Below, piece by piece: positions 1 to 6,472 of a DNA stretch of 17,261 nt. Position 1 is the first letter of the stretch. Each line of letters begins with the position of its first letter. This stretch comes from Stramenopiles sp. TOSAG23-3 (lineage: Eukaryota > Sar). The notes beneath the pieces are model-generated. The model was not told the DNA's origin, did not search any database, and saw nothing but the letters and a program-made list of their open reading frames with translations. The position numbers were made by a program, and so were the translations under genes. Location: contig LT642456.1 of the NCBI GenBank assembly GCA_900128585.1, forward strand, positions 1 through 17,261, in the 5' to 3' direction.

Positions 1-25
1 GGGGGGGGGGGGGGGGGGGGGGGGG
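1..25. repeat. poly-G homopolymer at window edge
   Basis: The window opens with 25 consecutive G residues and then becomes AT-rich. No other homopolymer this long and GC-pure is present. Its position at the extreme edge suggests a sequencing or assembly artefact at a contig end rather than a genomic element, although a true G-tract cannot be excluded. Confidence 0.8.
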
Positions 26-288
26 AGCGAAAAAAATTGCATTTTTGCTATAAAATCCAATAAATATTATGTATGTAGTACCGTATGGGAGAGCCTGAGG
101 CATGGAAGGAAAAAAATGTATGGAAAGAACATTTAAAAACGAAAAGAGTTACAGACACACTCATTTTATAGATGTATACACATCCAGGCAAGCATATATT
201 ATCTCGTTAGCAAACGAACGAACGAACAAACCGTTGTGCAGCCCACCATCATTCACGGAACGAATATTGCTGGAGACATACCGTCACC
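26..288. other. 5' flank of the first gene
   Basis: This AT-rich spacer precedes the membrane-protein gene. It holds a short AACG tetranucleotide microsatellite at about 211-230. I see no convincing TATA element or RNA gene. A longer frame from 102 runs through it but only as an out-of-frame reading that overlaps the real gene. Confidence 0.5.
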
Positions 289-2214
289 ATGCCTATGAAC
301 GAATGCGAGAAGAGTTGCTATCACGGTATGGAGGATTGCACGGCAACTTATGGGGCTATAAGTTGCCTCTTTGGATTGATCATATGGATTCCGTTTCACT
401 TGGTATGGGACTTATCAATGGTGGTGCTGATGAGTTCCATTGCACTTCCCTTTGTGGTCCTTGGGTTCGGTATACCGAGCCTTGTCGTAGAGGTGGTGTT
501 CTACTTCTACGAAACCTTGAAACTGCCTTACGTTATACTCAAAAGTGGAATGTTTGGATGGGAACTGAAGCTTCTCCTACTTCTTCTTCAGCCAGTATTT
601 TCGATCGTAAGATTGGTGCTAACAGTGCTGGCTGGAGTTCTTGGTGTTGTTCTGCAGAGTGCATACGTCGGCCTTGCATCGCACATGAACTCACCGCTCC
701 GCCCGTGGGTAAGCCTGTGGACGATTTTCTATCCCCAGAGTCAACGCGGTTCTACATGGTTGCACGAACGCAACGTGCTTCTGGATTCGTTCAACCTTAC
801 AATTTCATTTTTTGAGATGCGCAACAATCCAGAAGCCTACGATCGTATTAAGGACCACCCCGGCCCCCCTATACGATTTCCTATCCTTCAAGGAATCGCC
901 TCGATCCCGCTCGCAGTTGTGTTGACGGGGCTTACGGTCATCCCGACAACTGTGGTCACTGCGGTGCATACGGCAATTGTGCTGCCATTATCGGCGTTGC
1001 CATACGCTCTCGCGCTCCCGCTGATTCGGGGATGGCTCGAACAGAATGCGTTCGCGTTTTTCTGCATGTTGCCATTTTACTACATCGCACTTGCGTTGGG
1101 GGTCGTTGTGTGGGCGATTGCTGTTCCTTTTATGTTCGTGGCGTGCCAGCTTGTTACCTTCTTAAGAACCTTTCGGTACGTTCTCTCGGGTGAACTTTTT
1201 ACCATGAAGCCATTTTGGAACATGATGTTTGTGACTTCTTCTTACTACAAATTCTCTTGCGAGATGAACCGCTTTATACTCTGCGTTGCCTTTTTCGAAG
1301 ATGCCGGCGGTGGGAGGAATGATGCATGTTCCTTCTTGCAGTTCTTTGGAGAACCAGACTCAGAAAGGTGGGGCCAACTTGCGGACGCAGCTGGTTTCGA
1401 CATTGAGACTGCCGTGAACATGGTGGGTGATCGAGGGGGTCCTGTTGCTGCGGTTCAAGTCGTCGTCGGAAATGAATTTGAAGAAGATGAAGACCGAAAT
1501 CCGATGCGCATGTCTCGTAATGTAGGACCACCACCTGGGCGTTTGGAGCGCCAGACAACTGCGGACGAGCCCATCTACAAAGAGTATTTTCATGGCTTGG
1601 TCCGGTTGCCCAATGACCGAAGACTTGGTACGACCACCGTATGGAACAGTTTCTTCAATCAGTCTTTTACGCTGGGGGCCGATGCCCTGGCAAAGGGTAT
1701 CATCTCAAAGGAGGAAATTGAAGACCAAGACCCATTCCTGTTTCTTGGGTTGCCTGCGGCCGTCATGTATGCTGGCCTCGAACGGTCCGTTGAGCTTGGG
1801 GCCAAAGGAATTGTGCTCGCGAAAGGTTTGGAAGTAACAGAAGAAAACCGCCCGTTCGGTAATGCCAGCAACATCTTCTGGGGCCCATGCATGAGAATAA
1901 AGGAGCTTATTAAAGCGGCTAACTTGGAAAAGAACGAGAAGGGCTTTATACGGAAAGCATTGCTTCGGCAGCACAACGAAGACCAGGACTTGGCCACAAT
2001 AGACGAAAGTCGGTTGAAAGTGTTGAACGAAATTATAGGCAGCACGAATTCGATGGCGATCAGAATGTCCAGGTTAATGAAATTTTCCAGCCGATTCAGG
2101 GAAGTCCTGTCCATGTTGACCGAGGCCAACACCGGGGCGGGGAAAGACGATGAGGAGGTCGCAGGAACGGATGGATCGCTAAGTGTAGGGTTGTCCGTGG
2201 AAACAGCGCAGTAG
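289..2214 (+). CDS. polytopic membrane protein, uncharacterised plant-like family
   Basis: This 641-residue protein has a hydrophobic N-terminal half and a soluble C-terminal half. Hydrophobic segments lie at about 22-72, 93-130, 198-246 and 254-292. The loop 175-197 carries a short Tyr-x(6)-Pro-Gly segment (YDRIKDHPG), and an acidic linker follows at about 395-405. From memory, the arrangement matches an uncharacterised plant membrane family: the second hydrophobic block, the 'ISKEEIED..PFLFLGLPA' stretch (472-490) and the C-terminal 'WGPCMRIKELIKAANL' to 'MSRLMKFSSRFREVL' region (531-607) all have recognisable counterparts there. No catalytic motif is visible, so no function is assigned. 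The ATG sits in a strong context (GTCACCATG). The frame ends in TAG. Homology is inferred from recall, and the biochemical role is unknown. Confidence 0.85.
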   Translation: MPMNECEKSCYHGMEDCTATYGAISCLFGLIIWIPFHLVWDLSMVVLMSSIALPFVVLGFGIPSLVVEVVFYFYETLKLPYVILKSGMFGWELKLLLLLLQPVFSIVRLVLTVLAGVLGVVLQSAYVGLASHMNSPLRPWVSLWTIFYPQSQRGSTWLHERNVLLDSFNLTISFFEMRNNPEAYDRIKDHPGPPIRFPILQGIASIPLAVVLTGLTVIPTTVVTAVHTAIVLPLSALPYALALPLIRGWLEQNAFAFFCMLPFYYIALALGVVVWAIAVPFMFVACQLVTFLRTFRYVLSGELFTMKPFWNMMFVTSSYYKFSCEMNRFILCVAFFEDAGGGRNDACSFLQFFGEPDSERWGQLADAAGFDIETAVNMVGDRGGPVAAVQVVVGNEFEEDEDRNPMRMSRNVGPPPGRLERQTTADEPIYKEYFHGLVRLPNDRRLGTTTVWNSFFNQSFTLGADALAKGIISKEEIEDQDPFLFLGLPAAVMYAGLERSVELGAKGIVLAKGLEVTEENRPFGNASNIFWGPCMRIKELIKAANLEKNEKGFIRKALLRQHNEDQDLATIDESRLKVLNEIIGSTNSMAIRMSRLMKFSSRFREVLSMLTEANTGAGKDDEEVAGTDGSLSVGLSVETAQ

Positions 2215-2968
2215 ATTCGTATTAGTAGTTGTCCATGATTGATATAAAGTGAGAGTCTTAAAGCATATTACCTTATATCACATGGTGTTCTTGTAGTAGT
2301 TGTACAGTCAAATACTCTTGTCATAGAACAGTTCAACAGAAAACGAGCCCCTTTAAAACATTTATGCCGCTGTTTACTTGCCCATTGGAATCTTGACCAG
2401 AAATTGGGGAGGATCTGCAATAGGAAGAGATATGGTTCTTGAACTGACACCTTCTTTTTATACATCTAGACTTATTTTAAATACACATAAATAACCGCCA
2501 GTATTTTGTTTTTTATACTACTCTTGTGTTAGAAATTCTTCTTAATAAAATAATTAGCTAGATGTTATAATACTATGTATACTTTTGTAAGAAGAAAGAG
2601 AAGAGAAGAGAAGAGAAGAGAAGAGAAGAGAAGAGAAGAGAAGAGAAGAGAAGAGAAGAGAAGAGAAGAGAAGGAAGAGAAGAGAAGAGAAGAGAAGAGA
2701 AGAGAAGAGAAGAGAAGAGAAGAGAGAGAAGAAGAAATTCAAAAAAAAAACATGATGATGAGATGATCGATGAGAACGAACGGAGGAGGAATGGTGGCAC
2801 GATTTATTTATTATAATATTTCTATTACTTTTTCTTTATATACTATAGCATACTTCGAAATGCAAAGTTTAAAATCACAACGGAGATGCAGAATTATGAT
2901 GGATTCAGCGTCGGCACTAAGTTATTTAATAACATATTCTAGTGAAACATTCGAACTTATCGTATTAA
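2215..2968. other. intergenic spacer, AT-rich with microsatellite
   Basis: This spacer lies between two same-strand genes. It contains the purine microsatellite listed separately and otherwise AT-rich DNA. A small frame at 2770-3102 overlaps the next gene out of frame and looks non-coding. No RNA gene or clear core promoter was recognised. Confidence 0.5.
2589..2737 (+). repeat. polypurine AAGAG microsatellite
   Basis: A run of 149 consecutive purines is built mainly of the pentamer AAGAG. There is one phase interruption near 2671-2680 (AAGGAAGAG) and a degenerate GA/GAA end. The mirror-symmetric purine strand is of the kind that can form intramolecular triplex DNA. It ends about 230 bp upstream of the pyrophosphatase start codon, so it may lie in the promoter or 5' UTR. 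Pentamer units give spurious Lys/Arg/Glu or Ser/Leu/Phe frames on both strands that should not be read as genes. Confidence 0.95.
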
Positions 2969-3640
2969 ATGTCTTCCTTCGTAGCTATTCAGAAACTATC
3001 GAAGGATGCCAAGGGAGTGGAGCCTCCGAGAGACGCCATTTTCAAATTGACTGCGACCGTGGGAAACTTTGTCGGGTTCTTACTCCGTCCGGGTATTGTT
3101 GATGACGTGGTGGAAGAGGCGTATTTAGAGCTCATCGACCGGCTGTTTTTGGTTGCTAACAGTTGCAACATCGATTTAGGCAACGCTTGCATATCCAAGA
3201 TTGAGCTCAACAATCAGAAATATCCACCAAAGCTGTGCAAAGGGCGAGCGGGTAAGTACACCGAGTATTCCAAGGAAACTGGAATTGGAAAAGAAACTGT
3301 TCAGGAAAGTAGAGATTTGAGTGAGGAGGAAAAGGCGAACATTACCCCTGTTAAATTGCAGACAATTATCAGCAATTTTGCAAAGGTAAGAGACTGGGAT
3401 CAGTTTCACACGCCCAGAAATATTTATTTGGCTATGATCGGCGAACTCGGCGAGTTGGCTGAAATTTTTCAGTGGAAAGGCGACGACGGAAAGGCGGACG
3501 TAGGATTGACAAACTTTACGAAAGAAGAACGGGAAAAAGTGAAGCAAGAGTTGGCCGATGTGTCCATATATGCAGTCCGGCTTGGTGAGTTGATGGAGAT
3601 AGACTTGAAAAAGCTTTCTGCCTGCATGACTGGTTGTTAA
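2969..3640 (+). CDS. tandem dCTP pyrophosphatase-like (MazG-fold) protein
   Basis: This 223-residue protein has two domains of the all-alpha NTP pyrophosphatase fold, closest to eukaryotic DCTPP1, which cleaves dCTP and modified dCTPs to the monophosphate plus PPi. Domain 2 (about 125-223) carries RDWDQFHTPRN (141-151), then GELGELAEIFQW (158-169) supplying E159 and E162, and QELADV (193-198) supplying E194 and D197: a complete four-acid Mg site. It stops at DLKKLSACMTGC, without the expected C-terminal KMxxNxxxYP...KYTE tail. Domain 1 (about 5-105) is degenerate. At the aligned metal positions it has T30, N33, A51 and E54, yet it keeps the tail (KIELNNQKYPPKL, GKYTEY; 77-100). An in-frame TAA immediately precedes the ATG, which fixes the start unless there is an upstream exon. 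The other two frames after the stop do not encode the missing tail. Confidence 0.88.
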   Translation: MSSFVAIQKLSKDAKGVEPPRDAIFKLTATVGNFVGFLLRPGIVDDVVEEAYLELIDRLFLVANSCNIDLGNACISKIELNNQKYPPKLCKGRAGKYTEYSKETGIGKETVQESRDLSEEEKANITPVKLQTIISNFAKVRDWDQFHTPRNIYLAMIGELGELAEIFQWKGDDGKADVGLTNFTKEEREKVKQELADVSIYAVRLGELMEIDLKKLSACMTGC

Positions 3641-4336
3641 ATTTTACTCTTAATCTTTTCGTACGCGTTTGTCCATTTTCTTGATTTTGTGATATAAACT
3701 TTGTTTTTTTAAAGATAAACTGAATTGCTTTTTTTTCTTGTCAACACACACAGTCATTGCGCTGAAAATACCAGATACGTTCATTCAAAGTTTGCTCATC
3801 TTCTTCACAGGTGCATATTTTATAGCTACACCAGTAGGCACTTTACGTATTGGATCGTCTTCTGGTATGTTAACACTTTCTTGCAATTCCTTCATAGTAA
3901 TCAGTTTGCTTTCCAATCCTGCTATTATATCTTCAATTGCCTGCTTTGGGCGATGAATACATTTGAATCCAGTCATATTTGATAATTTCCCAAAATTGAC
4001 TTGGTAGCTTCTAGGATCGCCTTTGTCGTATCTCAAAATCAATTTAGTTTGTGGAAGCCGATCTTTTATCAACTGACCTATTTGGAACAACAGCCAATTT
4101 TCTTGTTTTTTTTAATAATAATATACTGTCGTCGGATTTTGAAAACTTTATCAAATTTTAGATTATTTTATGTACTGGAAATTCCATCCTGGTAATCGTC
4201 GCAAAACGAAATTTTAACTTTTTTCAGGTTAGCAGTTTATTCTCGCATTTCTATTAAAGTGGGGGGCGGTATAGTCAGATTCGATTTTTCGTCTTAATTT
4301 ATAAGTTATTCCCCCGCCCTCTAAAATGGACGATAT
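3641..4336. other. convergent intergenic region with a gene fragment
   Basis: This region separates the plus-strand pyrophosphatase from the minus-strand SCAR gene. It is AT-rich and contains an epimerase-like coding fragment, listed separately. A C-rich patch at 4312-4320 and a G-rich patch at 4261-4268 flank the SCAR 3' end and could pair weakly. Nothing else was recognised. Confidence 0.5.
3785..4111 (-). pseudogene. C-terminal fragment of an NAD-dependent epimerase/dehydratase
   Basis: A 108-codon open stretch reads from just after a TAA at 4112-4114 to a TAA at 3785-3787. Its core, IGQLIKDRLP followed by DPRSYQVNFGKLSNMTGFK, matches the C-terminal end of extended short-chain dehydrogenases (nucleotide-sugar epimerases). 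That family has a D-x-R-S-Y-x-V-[DN]-F-x-K signature followed by an LGF-type helix. The N-terminal Rossmann domain and YxxxK active site are absent. Only about 220 bp, all stop-rich, separate this frame from the SCAR gene on the same strand, so the missing ~200 residues cannot be nearby. There is no ATG at the head of the open stretch. It is most simply a truncated gene relic. A terminal exon of a rearranged gene is the alternative. Confidence 0.6.
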
Positions 4337-5965
4337 TTAGTCGCTCCAGTCACTGTCACTGCCGCTCGTGCCGTCGTCCGATTCCTCCCCTCCAAATATC
4401 TTGATCCTATGCGCCAGAATGGCAGCAACCCCAGTCTGCTCAATTGAACTCTTTCGTCGGACTTTGGATGCCTGGATTTTATTCTCTATATCGCCCACCG
4501 TAACTTTTCCAGCCTGACGGGTGCGAATCGCCTCCATCAGTAAATTCCTGGGCTTTTCTGTTGCTACCTTTTGGTCTTCGTTTCGGGGGCTGCTCTCGGC
4601 TCCCCCATTGCCCTGTTCCTCTGCTACTTTTTTGAGCTTCTTCAGTTTAAATTTTTGTACGTCCTGTAGAAAAGATGGGAGACCGCCCTGACTTCCACCG
4701 GCATCTGGGGCTGGTGCGGCAGACGACTCTTTGAGCTTGTTTAGTTTGAATTTTTGTACATCCTGCAGGAAAGATGGTAAACCGCCCTGGTTTCCACGAA
4801 CATCTGGGGCTGGTGCGGCCGATGCCTTTGCTTTAGGCGCGGGCCGAATGTTTGGAGTAAGAAGCTTTGAGGGCAGCGGTGGTGGAGATGGCATTCCAGC
4901 ACTACCTGGCGCTGTGGTCGGACGAGCGGGTGGTAAAGCGCCTGCCCTGGCTGGGCGTTCTACTCCCGATTTATCCGTCGGCACAGTGCTATTATTTTTG
5001 TCAGACTTGTTTGGAGTTTTGGATTCTGCAACCTGAGGTGTACGGACCGTTTTTGGTTGGGGCGCTACGCTCGAGTGTAGCGGGCGCTCTGCTTTTTGGT
5101 GGGGGGGCAACGGGCGTGCGTTAGGGGGTGGAGAGTCACTTTTGCCCGCCAAATTCATAGACACTTTATCGAGCATGCTTAAGCCTTCTGCTGCTTTCAT
5201 CCGTCTTTCCTCGATCTCTTTGGACGATTTTGACGCTGCGTCGCGGGAGGAGAAAACGTGTTCGGACTGTTTGTTCTTCCAGGCCAAATCCGTAACGCCT
5301 TTGAACGGGTCCTTTGTCGACTTCTTTTCCAATCTCCATTTTCTCTGATTCCGGATTTCCTCCCTCTCTGCACGATACTCCGCCATTCTAGATTTTTCAG
5401 ACGCCACCCACTGGTGAAAAAAGTATTGGGGATCCGAGTACCGAGCAAGGCAGGTCCCGCTTCGTTCGATGTCCTCTTGAGTCAAAAACTCGTCCATTGA
5501 CTCCAAATGCGGCGGTGGCATTGACTCGCTGTGCAGCCCTTGCAGGGCGTCCCCCCGAGTACTGGGAGTAAAAAACTGCTGGGTTTTTTCCAGGTACCGG
5601 AGTTGTAACAACTTGTTTTTCATCCCCTTCTCTGATTCTGCAGAAAGAAGCCTTCGTGCCTGGCCATTCTCCAGAGCAGTCTCCTTCTTTTCCAACGACT
5701 CTTCCAACGCGCGCGCCCTCCGTGCAACTTCCTTTATGTTCTTGCCTGTGTCGTCAATTGCTGACGCTAGCTCAGAAAACATACCACTTGCGTGGATAGA
5801 TAACTCTTCTACTTGCCTGAGCACCCCTATCATTTCACTAAACGAAGATTGTGCAATCGCTTTGCCGCGCTGAAAATTAGACGGTTCCTTCTCCTCTGCA
5901 TTGTTTGCAGACGCGGCGGGGAACAAAACTTGCGGCGGAGCAATTACCCGCGGGGCAAACGACAT
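4337..5965 (-). CDS. SCAR/WAVE family actin nucleation-promoting factor
   Basis: This 542-residue protein would link the WAVE regulatory complex to Arp2/3-driven actin branching at the cell cortex. The N-terminal SCAR homology domain (about 38-215) includes the helix LRQVEELSIHASGMFSEL (49-66), matching the family's IRQLSSLSKHAEDIFGEL-type helix. It also has the block MPPPHLESMDEF and YSDPQYFFHQWV (176-187), equivalent to the family's YxDPSYFFDLW. A basic segment and a proline-rich region (278-380) follow. The C-terminal output region has a WH2 motif (LLMEAIRTRQAGKV, 475-488), a central helix VAAILAHRIKIF (513-524, family VATILSRRIAV) and an acidic tail ending DSDWSD with the conserved tryptophan. 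Two extra WH2-like repeats precede it, listed separately. The start is a true ATG and the stop is TAA. The gene is co-oriented with the OGT-like gene upstream. Confidence 0.92.
   Translation of the reverse strand: MSFAPRVIAPPQVLFPAASANNAEEKEPSNFQRGKAIAQSSFSEMIGVLRQVEELSIHASGMFSELASAIDDTGKNIKEVARRARALEESLEKKETALENGQARRLLSAESEKGMKNKLLQLRYLEKTQQFFTPSTRGDALQGLHSESMPPPHLESMDEFLTQEDIERSGTCLARYSDPQYFFHQWVASEKSRMAEYRAEREEIRNQRKWRLEKKSTKDPFKGVTDLAWKNKQSEHVFSSRDAASKSSKEIEERRMKAAEGLSMLDKVSMNLAGKSDSPPPNARPLPPHQKAERPLHSSVAPQPKTVRTPQVAESKTPNKSDKNNSTVPTDKSGVERPARAGALPPARPTTAPGSAGMPSPPPLPSKLLTPNIRPAPKAKASAAPAPDVRGNQGGLPSFLQDVQKFKLNKLKESSAAPAPDAGGSQGGLPSFLQDVQKFKLKKLKKVAEEQGNGGAESSPRNEDQKVATEKPRNLLMEAIRTRQAGKVTVGDIENKIQASKVRRKSSIEQTGVAAILAHRIKIFGGEESDDGTSGSDSDWSD
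4628..4822 (-). repeat. tandem WH2-like repeat within the SCAR gene
   Basis: Residues 382-413 and 415-446 of the SCAR protein are two near-identical 32-residue units, 33 codons apart. Both contain GGLPSFLQDVQKFKL followed by a Lys/Leu-rich end. The DNA copies differ at many silent sites while the protein is almost unchanged, so the duplication is not recent and the sequence appears constrained. The pattern FLQDVQ...LKKL resembles the actin-binding WH2 consensus (LLxxIQ...LKKV). Confidence 0.85.
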
Positions 5966-6472
5966 GTTCTCCTCTACTCACTTTGGAAAAGCTATAAAAA
6001 TCTCCTTTTCTCCATTCATGCATAAAATTTCTGCTCTTTCTAAAACAACACACAAGAGTGATTCTTTGCCTTGTTTTCCAGTACTTACTGTCCGTGAGTT
6101 TTGTATTTTCAGCAAAGAAGAAGAGAGATCTAGAAGAAGAAGAAGAAGAAGAAGAAGAAGAAGAAGAGAAGGAAGGAGAATGAAATTTTTTTTAGAACGA
6201 CTACCGTACTAAGACTAAGAAGTAGTTTTAAAAAAATAAAAGAAGAGAGAGAAGAAGAAGAAGTGATGAATGAGATTGTTGGACGGAGGATCTTTTTCTT
6301 CTACACTTTTATTATTATTTTTTATTTATATTTAATAGCTTATCTAATAATATCATCAGCATCAAAAAATAATAATAATATTTTTTTGGCAATTGTGTAT
6401 AATAATTATTATTTAGAAGACAATGAGAGTGTACTAAAAAACTATCCATATACTACGTTCAGTTAAATTGAA
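5966..6472. other. intergenic spacer: SCAR 5' flank and OGT-like 3' flank
   Basis: The spacer is AT-rich away from the SCAR start. On the plus strand it carries a (GAA)n purine tract at about 6132-6180 and a second short GA/GAA patch at 6240-6263. Read on the SCAR-coding strand these are CTT/CT-rich. A plus-strand frame through the tract is low-complexity and was not accepted as a gene. Confidence 0.5.
6132..6180 (+). repeat. GAA trinucleotide purine tract
   Basis: About 12 consecutive GAA units run into a mixed GA/GGA purine end, roughly 49 uninterrupted purines. It lies about 170-215 bp upstream of the SCAR ATG on the opposite strand, so it would be a pyrimidine tract in the SCAR promoter or 5' UTR. 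Confidence 0.9.

Noticed and set aside
102-815. 237-codon plus-strand frame overlapping the first gene
   Set aside because: It overlaps the clearly structured membrane-protein frame out of phase, has low-complexity composition and no recognisable motif.
2554-2800. Ser/Leu/Phe-rich and Arg/Glu-rich frames over the microsatellite
   Set aside because: They are translations of the AAGAG repeat in different frames and on both strands.
4261-4320. G-rich and C-rich patches after the SCAR stop as a terminator-like hairpin
   Set aside because: Only a 5-6 bp imperfect stem with a large loop; eukaryotic genes do not use such terminators.
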